From Aldehydirespirator sp965221185 (GTDB lineage Bacteria; Actinomycetota; Acidimicrobiia; Acidimicrobiales; Aldehydirespiratoraceae): DNA of 64,000 nucleotides. This document shows positions 1-9,821 of the stretch, in pieces. The stretch is from positions 2,790,001-2,854,000 of the forward strand of contig OZ244866.1 in NCBI GenBank assembly GCA_965221185.1, in the 5' to 3' direction. Each line of letters starts with the position of its first letter. The first letter of the stretch is position 1. The notes below the pieces were generated by a model. That model was not told the origin of the DNA. It saw nothing but the letters and a program-made list of their open reading frames with translations, and did no database searches. The position numbers and the translations under genes were made by a program.

Positions 1-444
1 GGTCGCGATCCAGCCGCCGACGGTCGAGTGTTCCAGGGACTGCGGGTCGTGGCCCAGGGTGAATCCACGGTCGTTGAGGAAGCCTTCGAGCCTCCCTCCG
101 ATGATCCCGGCCTCGGCGGTGACTACCTGGGAGGCTGCGTCGAGGTCGACGATGCGGTCCATCGCCAAGCGCAGCACCACGTCGGGCTCGCCGTCGAGGC
201 AGCCGACGACGTTGGTGCGGGCGCCCTCGACCTGCACGGTCGCTCCGGCGGGCGCGGCCGCCCGCAGCACTGAGCTAACGGTTTCGGCAGACTTGGCCGC
301 CACGACCGCGGCGGGCGCGGCTTGAGCCGGGCGACGCTTCAGGCCCATCGGCCAGGTGTCGGCCGCTTCGTCCCTGGCGGGGCCGGTGACGATCTCGTCT
401 GCTGATACTCCCGCTCGAATCAGGGCCTCGACCGTGACACCCAC
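1..444 (-). CDS. FAD-binding (PCMH-type) oxidoreductase, N-terminal part; runs off the left edge
   Basis: Reading the minus strand from GTG at 444 gives 148 residues without a stop. The frame has the PCMH/FAD_binding_4 layout: a hydrophobic strand (VVAAKSAETVSSVL) followed by VEGARTNVVG, and near the edge LEHSTVGGWIAT, which matches the flavin-contacting block of alkyl-DHAP-synthase-like and glycolate-oxidase-like flavoproteins. A GGAGG ribosome binding site lies about 9 bases upstream of the GTG, and an in-frame TAG directly before the GTG fixes the start. It is divergent from the Gfo/Idh gene at 618. The substrate cannot be judged because the C-terminal half is missing. Confidence 0.75.
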   Translation of the reverse strand, partial: MGVTVEALIRAGVSADEIVTGPARDEAADTWPMGLKRRPAQAAPAAVVAAKSAETVSSVLRAAAPAGATVQVEGARTNVVGCLDGEPDVVLRLAMDRIVDLDAASQVVTAEAGIIGGRLEGFLNDRGFTLGHDPQSLEHSTVGGWIAT

Positions 445-617
445 CTAGTAATCCTCCCGGGTTGCCAGCCGTCCGGGCCGGACGACACAGCCTACGTCGT
501 GAAGGCCGCAGGCTTGAGCGGCACGACCGGCCGCTTTGTGACACGATCACCGAACCGGCGCCGGCGACGCCGGGAACGGGCGCCCATGCGCAGGGCAGAA
601 GCGAGGAGGGTGACATC

Positions 618-1697
618 TTGAAGCTGCGGCTGGGAGTGATCGGAGCGGGTGCATGGACGGTGGCAAGTCATTTGCCGAACCTCCGACGTCGAGTCGACGA
701 GATCGACTTCGTGGCAGTCAACAATCTCGACGCGGAGCGTCTGGAGTCAATCCAGCGACGCTACGGGTTCCAGATCGCCTCCACCGACTATCGCGAGGTG
801 TTGGCGGCCGGTGTCGACATCTGTGTCGTGGCCAGTCCCGCCCGCTGGCATCACGAGCATGCGCTGGCTGCTCTGGAGGCCGGCGCGCACGTTCTCGTGG
901 AAAAGCCGTTCACGATCGATCCGGCCGACGCCTGGGACCTCGCGAACACCGCGGAACGCCTGGACCTCCACTTGCTGGTGGCGTTCGGCGCCAACTACCA
1001 GCCGATGATTCGTGGAGCCAAGCAACTGATGTCGACCGACGGCGGGATCGGCGAGGTCGAGCACGTCATGATCCATATGGCCTCGGCGATCCGCGAGGCC
1101 TTCCTGGGCCACCCACGCCCGTACGCGCTCGACGAACTTCCCGAAGGCGCGCCCGAACTGCACCCCGATCCCGACACATCGGCGACGCCGGAACTCGCAG
1201 GCGGTGGCTATGCCCAGGCGCAGCTATCACATGCGATCGGGCTTGCTCTGTGGCTGACTGGCCTTCGCGGCCGCGAGGTCTACGGCGTGACATGGCGCCC
1301 ATCGGTGGATGTGCCGGTGGAGTTTCACGACGCCGCCGTCGTTGTGTTCGACAACGGAGCCGTCGGCACGGTGTCCGGTGGCTCCTGCCACATGGGAGCG
1401 GGCAACGACAAACACCAGCAGGAGGTCCGATTGATCGGCTCGGAGGGACAACTGCACGTGGACGTGGAGCGAGAGATCGTGTGGCGCTACCGAGGCCCGG
1501 ACAGTGACATCCGGCTGCCGGTCGAGACGGGTGACGGGCTGTACGACTGCCGCGGCCCGATCGACGCTCTCGTCGATCTTGCTGCGGGCCGGGATGTGCC
1601 CAACGTGTCGCCGGGCGAACTCGGCGCGCGGGTCGTCGAGATCATCGATGCCCTGTACAGGAGCGCGAGATCACGCACCCCCGTCGCTGTGCCGTAG
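618..1697 (+). CDS. Gfo/Idh/MocA family NAD(P)-dependent oxidoreductase
   Basis: A 359-residue sugar or inositol dehydrogenase-like protein. The Rossmann motif GVIGAGAW is at residues 6-13 and the family EKP motif at about 95-97. The C-terminal half is the alpha/beta dimerisation and substrate domain. I chose TTG at 618 because GAGGAGGG sits 7 bases upstream and the Rossmann strand begins at residue 4; a longer frame upstream only adds unrelated sequence. It is closely similar to the protein at 24951-26048 (shared GAGAW.VASHLP, the SPARWHHEHA-type block and the C-terminal SPGELG.R.VEI block), so the two are paralogues. The substrate is probably a sugar or cyclitol, but this is not shown. Confidence 0.9.
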   Translation: MKLRLGVIGAGAWTVASHLPNLRRRVDEIDFVAVNNLDAERLESIQRRYGFQIASTDYREVLAAGVDICVVASPARWHHEHALAALEAGAHVLVEKPFTIDPADAWDLANTAERLDLHLLVAFGANYQPMIRGAKQLMSTDGGIGEVEHVMIHMASAIREAFLGHPRPYALDELPEGAPELHPDPDTSATPELAGGGYAQAQLSHAIGLALWLTGLRGREVYGVTWRPSVDVPVEFHDAAVVVFDNGAVGTVSGGSCHMGAGNDKHQQEVRLIGSEGQLHVDVEREIVWRYRGPDSDIRLPVETGDGLYDCRGPIDALVDLAAGRDVPNVSPGELGARVVEIIDALYRSARSRTPVAVP

Positions 1698-1725
1698 AGC
1701 CTCGACCCGAGCGAGACCTCAAGCC

Positions 1726-2511
1726 TTAACCAGACACTCTCCGCTCGAGGGAGAGGATGTATGAGGACGTGCTGCCGCCGTCCGCCATGATTACAGCCCC
1801 GGTCAAGAAGGATGACTCGTCGCTGGCGAGGTGCAGGATCTGATAGGCGATCTCGCCGGGCTCAGCCCACCGGTTGAACAGGTTCATGTTGTGATACTCC
1901 TTCATGGCCTCCTCGGAGACGCCCGCCATCATCGGAGTATTCACCAGCCCGGGACAGATCACGTTCACCCGGATTCCATCCGAGGCATGGTCCGCGGCCA
2001 TGCACAGCGCCAACCCGATGACCCCGTGCTTTGAAGCGTTGTACGCTGCTTGCCCCATCTGCCCGGTGACGCCCGAAACCGAGGAGACACAGACGATCTT
2101 GCCGTGCTGCTGGCGCACCATTGCCGGCAAGACATACTTCGAGCACAGGAACATCCCCTTGAGGTTGACATCGAGGATTGAATCCCACTGCTGCTCGGAC
2201 AGATCCAGAACGCTGCCCATTCCCCGGACGCCTGCGTTGTTCACAAGAATGTCGATCCGCCCATAACGCTCGAGCGCCGAGACTGCAAGGCTCTCGGCGC
2301 TCTCGGCACTTGTCACATCGGTCGTTACGGCCATTGCCTCCCCGGCCTGTGACTTGATCAGATCGACGGTCCCCTCGGCGCCCTCCGGTTCTATGTCCGC
2401 CACGACGACTGTGGCACCCTCGTCCGCGAAGAGCGCCGCGGTTGCCCGACCCAACCCGCTGCCTCCGCCCGTGATGATCGCCACCCTTTCGGCCAGGCGT
2501 TTCACTGGCAT
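1726..2511 (-). CDS. Short-chain dehydrogenase/reductase (FabG-like SDR)
   Basis: 261 residues with all classical SDR landmarks: TGGGSGLG cofactor motif (14-21), NNAG (91-94), a catalytic Ser near 143 and YNASK (Y157, K161). An Asp at the end of strand 2 (VVVADIEPEG) suggests NAD(H) preference. GGAGGTG lies 7-8 bases upstream of the ATG. It follows the cytochrome P450 gene on the same strand, so it probably oxidises the alcohol that P450 releases or another intermediate of the pathway fed by ABC importer A. It ends facing the Gfo/Idh gene, with only about 28 bp between the two stops. Confidence 0.92.
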   Translation of the reverse strand: MPVKRLAERVAIITGGGSGLGRATAALFADEGATVVVADIEPEGAEGTVDLIKSQAGEAMAVTTDVTSAESAESLAVSALERYGRIDILVNNAGVRGMGSVLDLSEQQWDSILDVNLKGMFLCSKYVLPAMVRQQHGKIVCVSSVSGVTGQMGQAAYNASKHGVIGLALCMAADHASDGIRVNVICPGLVNTPMMAGVSEEAMKEYHNMNLFNRWAEPGEIAYQILHLASDESSFLTGAVIMADGGSTSSYILSLERRVSG

Positions 2512-2608
2512 TCGACTTCACCTCCGCTGATCACAGACCGCCGGCCGATCACCGGATTGCCCTGCGGATGCAGCATGTCAGCACCCTGCGAATTCCTCGT
2601 GAACTCAT
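2502..2608 (-). other. Two chained bridging mini-ORFs between P450 and SDR
   Basis: The P450 stop reads CGATGA, so an ATG at 2608 overlaps it by 4 nt and opens 19 codons ending in TGA at 2549. That TGA is itself overlapped by GTG at 2552, which opens 16 codons ending at 2502, inside the first codons of the SDR (10-nt overlap). The gap is therefore covered by a continuous stop/start chain. There is no similarity to known peptides. Read alone this could be chance, because TGA is the common stop here. Confidence 0.25.
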
Positions 2609-2630
2609 CGCCTGCCCGCTCGGCCTCTGA
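2601..2630 (-). repeat. Orphan left module of the interspersed repeat at the P450 3' end
   Basis: On the minus strand this reads GAGGCCGAGCGGGCAGG followed by CGATGA, matching the left module of the full repeats at 13738, 16599, 29223 and 56740. It encodes the last residues of the P450 (RGRAGRR) and its stop codon, so the natural end of that protein has probably been replaced by the repeat. Confidence 0.55.
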
Positions 2631-3888
2631 GCCGCACCGGGAGCGACTGCAGCGCGCCAAGACTTGTGGCGTAGCCCAGATGGGTGCCCCAAGAGACGGC
2701 GTCCTCGGTGAGTTCAGCCTTGGGAAACCGTTGTAGGAATGTGTTGACCGCAATCGCCGTCTCGAGCCGGGCCAGCGCCGCTCCGAGGCAGAGATGGACG
2801 CCATGGCCGAAGGCCAAGTGCCGGATGTTCTGCCGGTCGATGTCGAACGAGTCCGGCTCCTTGAACTGAGCCGGGTCGTGGTTGGCCGCGCCCAGGACCA
2901 TGTGGACGGCATCCCCCCTACGAACGGGACACCCTCCGACCTCAACGTGGTCGGGGGCGACACGCCAGGCTCTCTGCACCGACGTGTCATACCTCAGGAA
3001 CTCCTCCACAGCGTTGTCGATCCGTTCGGGGTGATCGCGCAGTCTCTGCAACTGGTCAGGATGCCGAAAGAGTCCAAGGAATGCCTTGCCGATGAGGCCG
3101 CCGGTTGACGCGTGCCCCGCCGTGTAGAGCGTTACGCAGTTTGCCAGCACCTCCTCCGCGGTCAGTACACCCACCGGCTCCGAGTTCGCAACGAGCCAGC
3201 TGATCAGATCCTCCGTCGGCTGCCGGCGTCTCTCTGCGATGAGGTCACTCAGGTAGCGGCGCATCTCGACGAGAGCGTGACGACCTGCTTCCATAACGTC
3301 GGTCGTTACCCGACCCGTCGAAAATACCGCAATGATCTGGTCGGTCCAGGGGATGAACTGGGCCCGATCCGGCGGGGGCACACCGAGCATGTTGCCCATC
3401 ACGTGAACGGGGAAGGGTCTCGCATATTGAGCCATGAGGTCGAACTCGTCGCCCTCCGCGGCGTCGAGGAACGAATCGGCGAGCTGCTCGATGTCAGCTC
3501 TCAGGGCCTCAGCGGCTGCCGTCGAGAACGCATCTTGCAGCAGGGTCCTGAGCGTCTTGTGCCGCGATCCCTCCATGAACGGCAGCGTGGACTCGTAGTG
3601 GTCCGAGAACTGGGCCGCGGCGGCCCGTCCCTCATCGGGGAGTTGGGCGAGAAATGCGGGCATGCGCCCGCGGGCCGACAGCCGCGGTTCTCTCATGGCC
3701 GATCGGACATCGGCGTAGCGCGTCACGATCCACCCGTTGAGGGCCTCGCTCCACGCGATCGGCGGCTCGCGCCTTAGCCGGGCGTAGATCGGATACGGGT
3801 CCACCAAGTACTCGGGTGACAGGAGAGCCGCGTCCGCATCTGGAGTCACAGGGGGATGTCGCACCCCGGCATCTCTGGACTCAGGCAT
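2605..3888 (-). CDS. Cytochrome P450 (class I, soluble bacterial type)
   Basis: 427 residues. Landmarks: the heme loop FGHGVHLCLG with the axial Cys at about 367, the ExxR pair in EEFLRY (about 296-299), and an I-helix AGHAST (257-262) in which the usual acidic residue before the Thr is absent. There is no membrane anchor, as in ferredoxin-dependent bacterial P450s, and no ferredoxin or reductase gene lies nearby. GGGAGGAG precedes the ATG. It sits downstream of importer A in the same orientation and upstream of an SDR, so a role in oxidising or demethylating an imported sugar-like compound is plausible inference. The C-terminus is formed by a repeat module. Confidence 0.93.
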   Translation of the reverse strand: MPESRDAGVRHPPVTPDADAALLSPEYLVDPYPIYARLRREPPIAWSEALNGWIVTRYADVRSAMREPRLSARGRMPAFLAQLPDEGRAAAAQFSDHYESTLPFMEGSRHKTLRTLLQDAFSTAAAEALRADIEQLADSFLDAAEGDEFDLMAQYARPFPVHVMGNMLGVPPPDRAQFIPWTDQIIAVFSTGRVTTDVMEAGRHALVEMRRYLSDLIAERRRQPTEDLISWLVANSEPVGVLTAEEVLANCVTLYTAGHASTGGLIGKAFLGLFRHPDQLQRLRDHPERIDNAVEEFLRYDTSVQRAWRVAPDHVEVGGCPVRRGDAVHMVLGAANHDPAQFKEPDSFDIDRQNIRHLAFGHGVHLCLGAALARLETAIAVNTFLQRFPKAELTEDAVSWGTHLGYATSLGALQSLPVRLRGRAGRR

Positions 3889-3937
3889 TGCTCCTCCCGC
3901 CAGCCGCCCGTGCCGAGACCCTGAATATAGCGCTCAC
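3881..3937 (-). other. Bridging mini-ORF, permease to P450
   Basis: GTG at 3937 overlaps the permease stop (GTGA). 18 codons follow and end in TGA at 3881, overlapping the P450 start by 8 nt. The P450 ribosome binding site GGGAGGAG lies inside it. No protein similarity is visible. Confidence 0.25.
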
Positions 3938-4926
3938 CCAAGTCCCACTTTTCTGCGGGCCTCCAGCGCAAGCGGGATGAGCAACACGAGCCCGAGGACG
4001 ATCAGGCGATGGGATGCGCCGAGACCGTAGAGCGCCATGGCGTTGACCATGGCGCCGATGAGCACCACACCGAGAAACGTGCCCAAGAGATTTCCGGAAC
4101 CCCCGGAGAAGCCGACGCCCCCGAGCAGAACGGCGGTGATCACGACTAGTTCGGTTCCTCGGGCTGCGCCGGGAACGCTCGCCCCAACCGTCGAAGCCAG
4201 CACCCAGCCTGCGAGTCCCGCCAGACCGCCACTGATGACCAGGTATTGGGTGCGGAGCTTGTCCACCGGAAGCGCGACGGCCCGGGCCGCGACATCGTTG
4301 CCGCCCACGGCGTAGGTGTACCTACCGAATGGGGTCCACGCCAGCACATAGTGACCGACCAGGAAGACGACCCCGGCGAGCACGACGGGAAGTGGCACGC
4401 CGAACAGTTCATTCTGAAAGACGTTGAAGACATCGTCGGAAATGATGGTTGAAGCGCCGCCGGCCAGCACAAAGGCCAGGCCCCGAGCCACGCTGAGCAT
4501 GCCGATCGTGACAATGAGGGGATGCACTCGGAAGCGAGTGACGAAGAACCCGTTGCTGAGACCGACCAGCGCACCCGCCGCGACGGCACCGAGTGCCGCC
4601 AGTGGCGCGGGGAGTCCAAGTTCGAGCAGTTCGCCGGCGACCACACCCGATAGGGCGATGACTGAACCGACAGAGATGTCGATCGCCCCAGAGATCAGTC
4701 CGAAAGTAACGCCGACGGCAACGATGGCCAGGACTGAGTTGGCTCGGCTCGTGTTGAGCAGGTTCCGCAGCGTCCAGAAGTCAGGGAGCAGCAGCGCGAA
4801 CACGAACATTTCAACCACAATGCACGCCATCAGGGCGTAGATGCGGCGGGTCGGCCCAGACATGTCCGCCCTGACGCGGGATCTGCGGCGGACCGCTTCA
4901 ATGCCGGCCATTGCGGGCGCGGTCAC
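3934..4926 (-). CDS. Sugar ABC transporter permease (RbsC/XylH-type), importer A
   Basis: 330 residues, almost entirely hydrophobic with 8-10 predicted helices. It carries the RbsC-family signatures SGAIDISVGS and GG.GFSGGSGNLLGTFLGV. GTG at 4926 was chosen because it overlaps the upstream permease stop by 4 nt (GTGA); extending further upstream would only overlap that gene in the wrong frame. It forms a heteromeric permease pair with 4923-5915, energised by the ATPase at 5962. Family members import pentoses, hexoses, inositol or autoinducer-2; the substrate here is unknown. Confidence 0.92.
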   Translation of the reverse strand: MTAPAMAGIEAVRRRSRVRADMSGPTRRIYALMACIVVEMFVFALLLPDFWTLRNLLNTSRANSVLAIVAVGVTFGLISGAIDISVGSVIALSGVVAGELLELGLPAPLAALGAVAAGALVGLSNGFFVTRFRVHPLIVTIGMLSVARGLAFVLAGGASTIISDDVFNVFQNELFGVPLPVVLAGVVFLVGHYVLAWTPFGRYTYAVGGNDVAARAVALPVDKLRTQYLVISGGLAGLAGWVLASTVGASVPGAARGTELVVITAVLLGGVGFSGGSGNLLGTFLGVVLIGAMVNAMALYGLGASHRLIVLGLVLLIPLALEARRKVGLG

Positions 4927-5915
4927 CGGAATCCCCCGGACGGCCGCTGGTTGATGGCCACTGCGACCACCAGGATGGCGCCGGAGAAGATGTCGATCCA
5001 TTCAGGCCGGAGAGCGAACTGGACGAAGGCATTGAAGAGGCTTGCCAGGAGAAAGACCGCCATCAGGGTCCCGACAACCGACCCGCGACCTCCGGCGAGG
5101 CTGGCACCACCGAGAAACGCTGCGGTGGCGATCAAGATCTCTCTTCCGATGGCTGCCTGAGGATCGATCGCGCCGATCAGAGATGCCAGTACTACGCCCC
5201 CAAGCCCCGCCAGGACAGCGGACACGACCAGTGCGATCGTCCGGTATCTGTTGACGTTCAGGGCCACTTCACGGGCGCCCTCGGGATTTCCGCCGACGGC
5301 TCGGAGCCTTTGACCGGTGGGAGTGAAGGCGAGGAAGAAGTGGGTGGTGACGACGACCACGATCGAGCACCAGACCGGTACGGGGAGCCGCAGGAAGTCC
5401 CCCCGGGCGAAGCGAAACGCATCGCTCACCACTTGAGTGCTGCGCACGCCGCCTACTTCCAGCCCGATGCCTCGAAGGATGAAGAGGACACCCAGCGTGG
5501 CGATTATCGAGTTGATGCGCAGCTTCGTGACAAGAAAGGCATTGACGGACCCGATGCTGGCGCCCACCAACACCGCGCCCGCGGCTGCCAGCGGAAGCGG
5601 TACACCCGCCTGATAGAGCGTGCCGAAGACAACTCCGCTCATCATCATGGTTGCGCCCACCGAAAGGTCGAACACACCTGCGGCGGCAGCGATGGTGAAG
5701 CCTGCTGCCGCAATGAAGGTCGTGGAACTCAGAGCCGCTGTCGACAGGAGGTTGGGCACCGTCCGGAACGTGGGCTTCATGTACCCCAAGGCCCCTAGCA
5801 GCACCAGGAGGGTGAGAAACAGCAGGGCGGTTGGCGAGGAAGCCAGCCGTCTCAGGGCGCGTTGTGCACCGGTGAGGACCGCACTGGTGTCGCGACGGGG
5901 GTCAACGACGATCAT
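4923..5915 (-). CDS. Sugar ABC transporter permease (RbsC-type), importer A
   Basis: 330 residues with the RbsC-family blocks AAAAGVFDLSVGATM and GGASLAGGRGSVVGTL and about ten membrane segments. The start at ATG 5915 is supported by the ATGA overlap with a mini-ORF that fills the gap after the ATPase gene; longer frames run into the ATPase. It is translationally coupled to the next permease through GTGA. It is closely related to 17787-18785 of importer B, which has the same VGGNPE.A and FLGGASL.GG blocks, showing that the two importers are paralogous. Confidence 0.92.
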   Translation of the reverse strand: MIVVDPRRDTSAVLTGAQRALRRLASSPTALLFLTLLVLLGALGYMKPTFRTVPNLLSTAALSSTTFIAAAGFTIAAAAGVFDLSVGATMMMSGVVFGTLYQAGVPLPLAAAGAVLVGASIGSVNAFLVTKLRINSIIATLGVLFILRGIGLEVGGVRSTQVVSDAFRFARGDFLRLPVPVWCSIVVVVTTHFFLAFTPTGQRLRAVGGNPEGAREVALNVNRYRTIALVVSAVLAGLGGVVLASLIGAIDPQAAIGREILIATAAFLGGASLAGGRGSVVGTLMAVFLLASLFNAFVQFALRPEWIDIFSGAILVVAVAINQRPSGGFR

Positions 5916-5961
5916 GATGACCGGCCCCTGCCGACGACTGGCGAGACGATCCTCGAGACGA

Positions 5962-5965
<4 letters not shown>
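5912..5965 (-). other. Bridging mini-ORF, ATPase to permease
   Basis: 17 codons, MIVSRIVSPVVGRGRSS. The ATG overlaps the ATPase stop (ATGA) and its TGA overlaps the permease ATG (ATGA), so the gap is filled exactly. The mini-ORF and the permease both begin ATGATCGTC, and GGATCGTCTCG recurs inside, as if the start region had been duplicated. Confidence 0.4.
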
Positions 5966-6798
<833 letters not shown>

Positions 6799-7001
6799 GC
6801 CTGCGTTGATGAGTTCACAGACCCTCCGCGGCACTGAGGGTTGGGGGCGTTCCCTGGAGTGGTGGACCTTGGGGTTGGCAATGGACAGTCCGGCTCCGAC
6901 ATGCTATGCAGAATATGTACTATAAAATCCGAGGGCTCACGAATGGAGAGGGTTCTCACCCTCATCCGCGATGATCCCCGGAGACACAAAATGGGGGAAA
7001 C
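6799..7001. promoter_or_regulatory. Divergent control region between importer A operon and its binding protein
   Basis: This AT-richer stretch separates two divergent starts. TACTAT/TATAAAAT at 6918-6928 is a candidate -10 for the plus-strand lipoprotein; no convincing -35 was found. The 9-mer CTATAAAAT at 6920-6928 recurs on the minus strand at 24922-24930, upstream of the CoA-transferase. A shared regulator is possible but unproven. Confidence 0.4.
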
Positions 7002-8081
7002 ATGCGAAAAATACTCGGATTACTGTTGGTCTTGGCCCTGGTTGCCGCGGCGTGCGGTGACGATGACGAAGCTGCGCCGGCGCCCGAGCCCGCGGCGCCG
7101 GCACCAGCCGAACCAGAGCCCGAGCCCGAGGCGCCGGAACCAGCCGAACCAGAGCCCGAGCCCGCACCAGCGGAACCAGAGCCCGAGGCTTCGTACGTAG
7201 TCGGGTTCGCTCAGCTGCTCAGTTCCGGCTGTGACTTCTGCGCCGACGTCGAGAACGGCATGAGAGCGGAATTGGAGGGCGCCGGTCACGAGCTCTACGT
7301 GCTCGACAACGAGTTCGACGTCGACATCAGTGTCTCCAACGCGGACCTGATGGTCACCAAGGGCGTCGACGTCTACATCTTCTTCGGGCCGGGAGCCGCG
7401 TATCCGGTCGTCCTCCAAAAGATGAGGGACGCGGACCCGCCGATCCCGACCATCTTCATGGACGGCTTGGCACCCGAGGGAGACGACGTGTGGCAGTTCG
7501 GCGCCGACAGCCCGACCGCGGGCCGAGCAGGCGGCGAGTTCATCGCCGAATACGTGACTGCGAACTGGGACGGAGAGATCGACGGCATCGTCAGCACGTT
7601 CACGTCCGACTGGGACGATTACTCGCTGGGCCGGGTCACCGAAGCGATGACGCTGATCAGCGAGGTCGATTCCCGCTGGAACATGGACAACATCACGCTC
7701 GTAGACGTGAAGCTCGAAGCTGAAGAGGCGCAGCTGGCGTTCACCGCCTTCCTGAACGCGAATCCCGATGCCAGCAAGCTCCTCATCTACACCCCGACGA
7801 GCGATGTGCAGGCTCTCGCCGCGGTGGCTGCGCTCGAGTCCACCGGACGGGTGGGCGACGCCATCGTTGTGAGCCATGGCGCCGACGTCCAGGTTCGCCC
7901 TGAACTGCGCGACTGCGACAGTCCGGTGATTGCGTCGGTGGGCTACTTCCCCGACAGGTACGGCGAGTTCCTCCTGCCGATGATCACCGACATCCTTGCC
8001 GGAAATCCGGTGGAGAAATTCGTGACGGTCCAGCACGAAGCTGTCACCTGCGAGAACATCTCGACGTTCTACCCCGAATAG
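7002..8081 (+). CDS. Sugar ABC transporter substrate-binding lipoprotein, importer A
   Basis: 359 residues. The signal peptide MRKILGLLLVLALVAAAC ends in a lipobox with the lipid Cys at 18. A Pro/Glu/Ala linker of about 40 residues (repeats of AEPEPEPE) follows, then a periplasmic-binding-protein type I fold (Peripla_BP_4). GGGGGAAAC precedes the ATG. It is clearly paralogous to 22564-23532: both carry an SGC(D/E)FC motif early in the mature domain and GYFPDRYGEF.LP near the end. The SGC.FC cysteine pair is unusual for this fold. It is monocistronic and divergent from its permease operon. Confidence 0.92.
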   Translation: MRKILGLLLVLALVAAACGDDDEAAPAPEPAAPAPAEPEPEPEAPEPAEPEPEPAPAEPEPEASYVVGFAQLLSSGCDFCADVENGMRAELEGAGHELYVLDNEFDVDISVSNADLMVTKGVDVYIFFGPGAAYPVVLQKMRDADPPIPTIFMDGLAPEGDDVWQFGADSPTAGRAGGEFIAEYVTANWDGEIDGIVSTFTSDWDDYSLGRVTEAMTLISEVDSRWNMDNITLVDVKLEAEEAQLAFTAFLNANPDASKLLIYTPTSDVQALAAVAALESTGRVGDAIVVSHGADVQVRPELRDCDSPVIASVGYFPDRYGEFLLPMITDILAGNPVEKFVTVQHEAVTCENISTFYPE

Positions 8082-8128
8082 CTTCCAGCCGTTTCAGAAA
8101 GACTGGACCGCTGGTAGGGCCCTCGACA

Positions 8129-8165
8129 GGCTTGGCCGGACCGGCCTCAGCGGCCGGCCAAAGCC
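8129..8165. terminator. GC-rich hairpin between convergent genes
   Basis: GGCTT-GGCCGG pairs with CCGGCC-AAAGCC (one bulged A) around a loop that includes the kinase stop codon. It could end both converging transcripts. There is no T-tract, so this is tentative. Confidence 0.35.
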
Positions 8166-9661
8166 TCGTCGAGGCCAGAGTTCATGAAGGCGTGTCGCAC
8201 CTCTCGGTAGAGGTCGGCGCGGTCCCGGAGAACCTCGGTCGCCGCCTGTGACGGCGCCCGGAGCGATCCGGCGCCGACGAGCGCTCTCCCGGCGGCGAGT
8301 ACATCCGCATACGACCCGGCGCGCGCCAAGGCGTAGGCCGCTGCACCTCGCAGGCCGGGATCGGGCTCATCGGGCACAACGACGTCGGTGCCCACCACAT
8401 CCGCGATCAGCTGCGTCCAAGCCCTCGAGCGCGATCCGCCGCCGGTGACCCTGAGACCGGTCGGGTCGAAGCAGAAGGCCCGGAGCGCTTCGATCATCCA
8501 GAAGCATTCGAACGCGACGCCCTCGAGCATGGCCCGCACCAGGTCGGCTTCGCCATGACCGAATCCGAGGCCAACGAACGCGCCCCGGGCCGCTGGGGAC
8601 CATTGCGGGGCCCCCGCCCCGGCGAGGGCCGGGATGAACAGCGCGCCCCGCGCTCCCGGCTCGGACCGATCCACGAGGGCGTCGAGCCGATCGAGCACCG
8701 GTCGACCCGTCAGCGAGCCGTACCAGTCGAGAACGCTCGCTCCGGCCATTCCCAGCGCGAGCATCCGATAGCGCGTCGGCGTCGAGCCCGGGGCGGTCAT
8801 GAGGCTCTGCGAGCAGTCCTCCACCCGTTGCTCGATGGGGCCGGCCACCGACATGGCGGTGCCGAGGTAGCAGTTGAGCCGGCCCGGCTCGATCACACCG
8901 CAGCCGATTTCGGCACTGGGCCCGTCAGAGGCAGCCAGAACGACCGGCGCTCGCCGCGAGACGCCGGTCGCGCCGGCGGCGGCTGCCGAGACGAGCCCGA
9001 CCTCGGTCCCAGGCGGAACCGTGAGCGGAAGCAGATCGGTCGGGACGCCGAACAACTCCGCCAGCGCCGGATCCCAGCTGTAGGCGGCGATGTCGAATAG
9101 CCCCGAATAAGCCGCCATCGACCATTCGGCCGGCCACCCGTCGGCGCCGAGACGCCGGGCCACCAAGGCCTGGGGGGTCACGATGCGGTCTGCAGCCGCG
9201 ACGTCGTCGCTTCGATGCTCGATCAGCCACAGAAGCCTGGGAAGCCACAGAGAGGCGTCCATGCGCACGCCGGTACTGCGATGGAACGACTCGGCATCCA
9301 CGAGCGCGGCAGCCTCATCGGCGTGGCGGACCGCTCGTCGGTCCTGCCAGGTGATGAAATCGGTCAGCAGCCTGCCAGCACTGTCACCGAGCGCGAACGA
9401 GCCGCGGGCACCGGTCACGGCCACGGCCGCGATCTCGGGCCAGCCGGCCGCGGCCAGCGCCTGGCGGCAGGCGTCGATCGTCGCCTGCCAGATCATCTCG
9501 CCCGGCTGTTCCCTCCACCCCGCCCGCGGGCCCAGCGCACCAGCCGGCGCCGTCCCGTAGCCCCTTCGACGTCCGTTGCTATCGAAGACCCCGGCCTTCA
9601 CGGCGCTGGTGCCGACGTCGATGGCGGCGACCAGCTCCGAGGCCCCGCTCACGCCCGTCAC
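8147..9661 (-). CDS. FGGY-family carbohydrate kinase (xylulokinase-like)
   Basis: 504 residues. N-terminal phosphate-binding motif AAIDVGTSAVKAGVFD (12-27) and C-terminal FGGY signature region LRVTGGGSRSRAWTQLIADV. It would phosphorylate a keto-sugar or polyol with ATP in the cytosol. A second, more distant FGGY kinase lies at 26137-27663. Its neighbours, a class II aldolase and a TIM-barrel isomerase on the divergent strand, give an isomerase-kinase-aldolase set resembling xylulose, fuculose or rhamnulose pathways. The exact substrate cannot be read from sequence. Confidence 0.9.
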   Translation of the reverse strand: MTGVSGASELVAAIDVGTSAVKAGVFDSNGRRRGYGTAPAGALGPRAGWREQPGEMIWQATIDACRQALAAAGWPEIAAVAVTGARGSFALGDSAGRLLTDFITWQDRRAVRHADEAAALVDAESFHRSTGVRMDASLWLPRLLWLIEHRSDDVAAADRIVTPQALVARRLGADGWPAEWSMAAYSGLFDIAAYSWDPALAELFGVPTDLLPLTVPPGTEVGLVSAAAAGATGVSRRAPVVLAASDGPSAEIGCGVIEPGRLNCYLGTAMSVAGPIEQRVEDCSQSLMTAPGSTPTRYRMLALGMAGASVLDWYGSLTGRPVLDRLDALVDRSEPGARGALFIPALAGAGAPQWSPAARGAFVGLGFGHGEADLVRAMLEGVAFECFWMIEALRAFCFDPTGLRVTGGGSRSRAWTQLIADVVGTDVVVPDEPDPGLRGAAAYALARAGSYADVLAAGRALVGAGSLRAPSQAATEVLRDRADLYREVRHAFMNSGLDEALAGR

Positions 9662-9709
9662 CCGTCCATCTCCCGGCTGTTCCGAGCCCGTTCTTCACCC
9701 GTCCTTCCG

Positions 9710-9740
9710 TTGGCCGGGGCCCGGAGGGCGCGTCTATAGT
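9710..9740 (+). promoter_or_regulatory. Candidate promoter for the aldolase gene
   Basis: TTGGCC at 9710-9715 and TATAGT at 9735-9740 with a long 19-nt spacer, about 80 bp upstream of the GTG at 9822. CTATAG is part of the few AT-rich blocks in this intergenic region. Confidence 0.25.
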
Positions 9741-9821
9741 CCGTTTCGGTGATTCCGCCAGACTACGGCGTCTCTTGCGAGCGCCCGATGCGGCGGCACC
9801 CGTCAACCACAGGAGGACGAA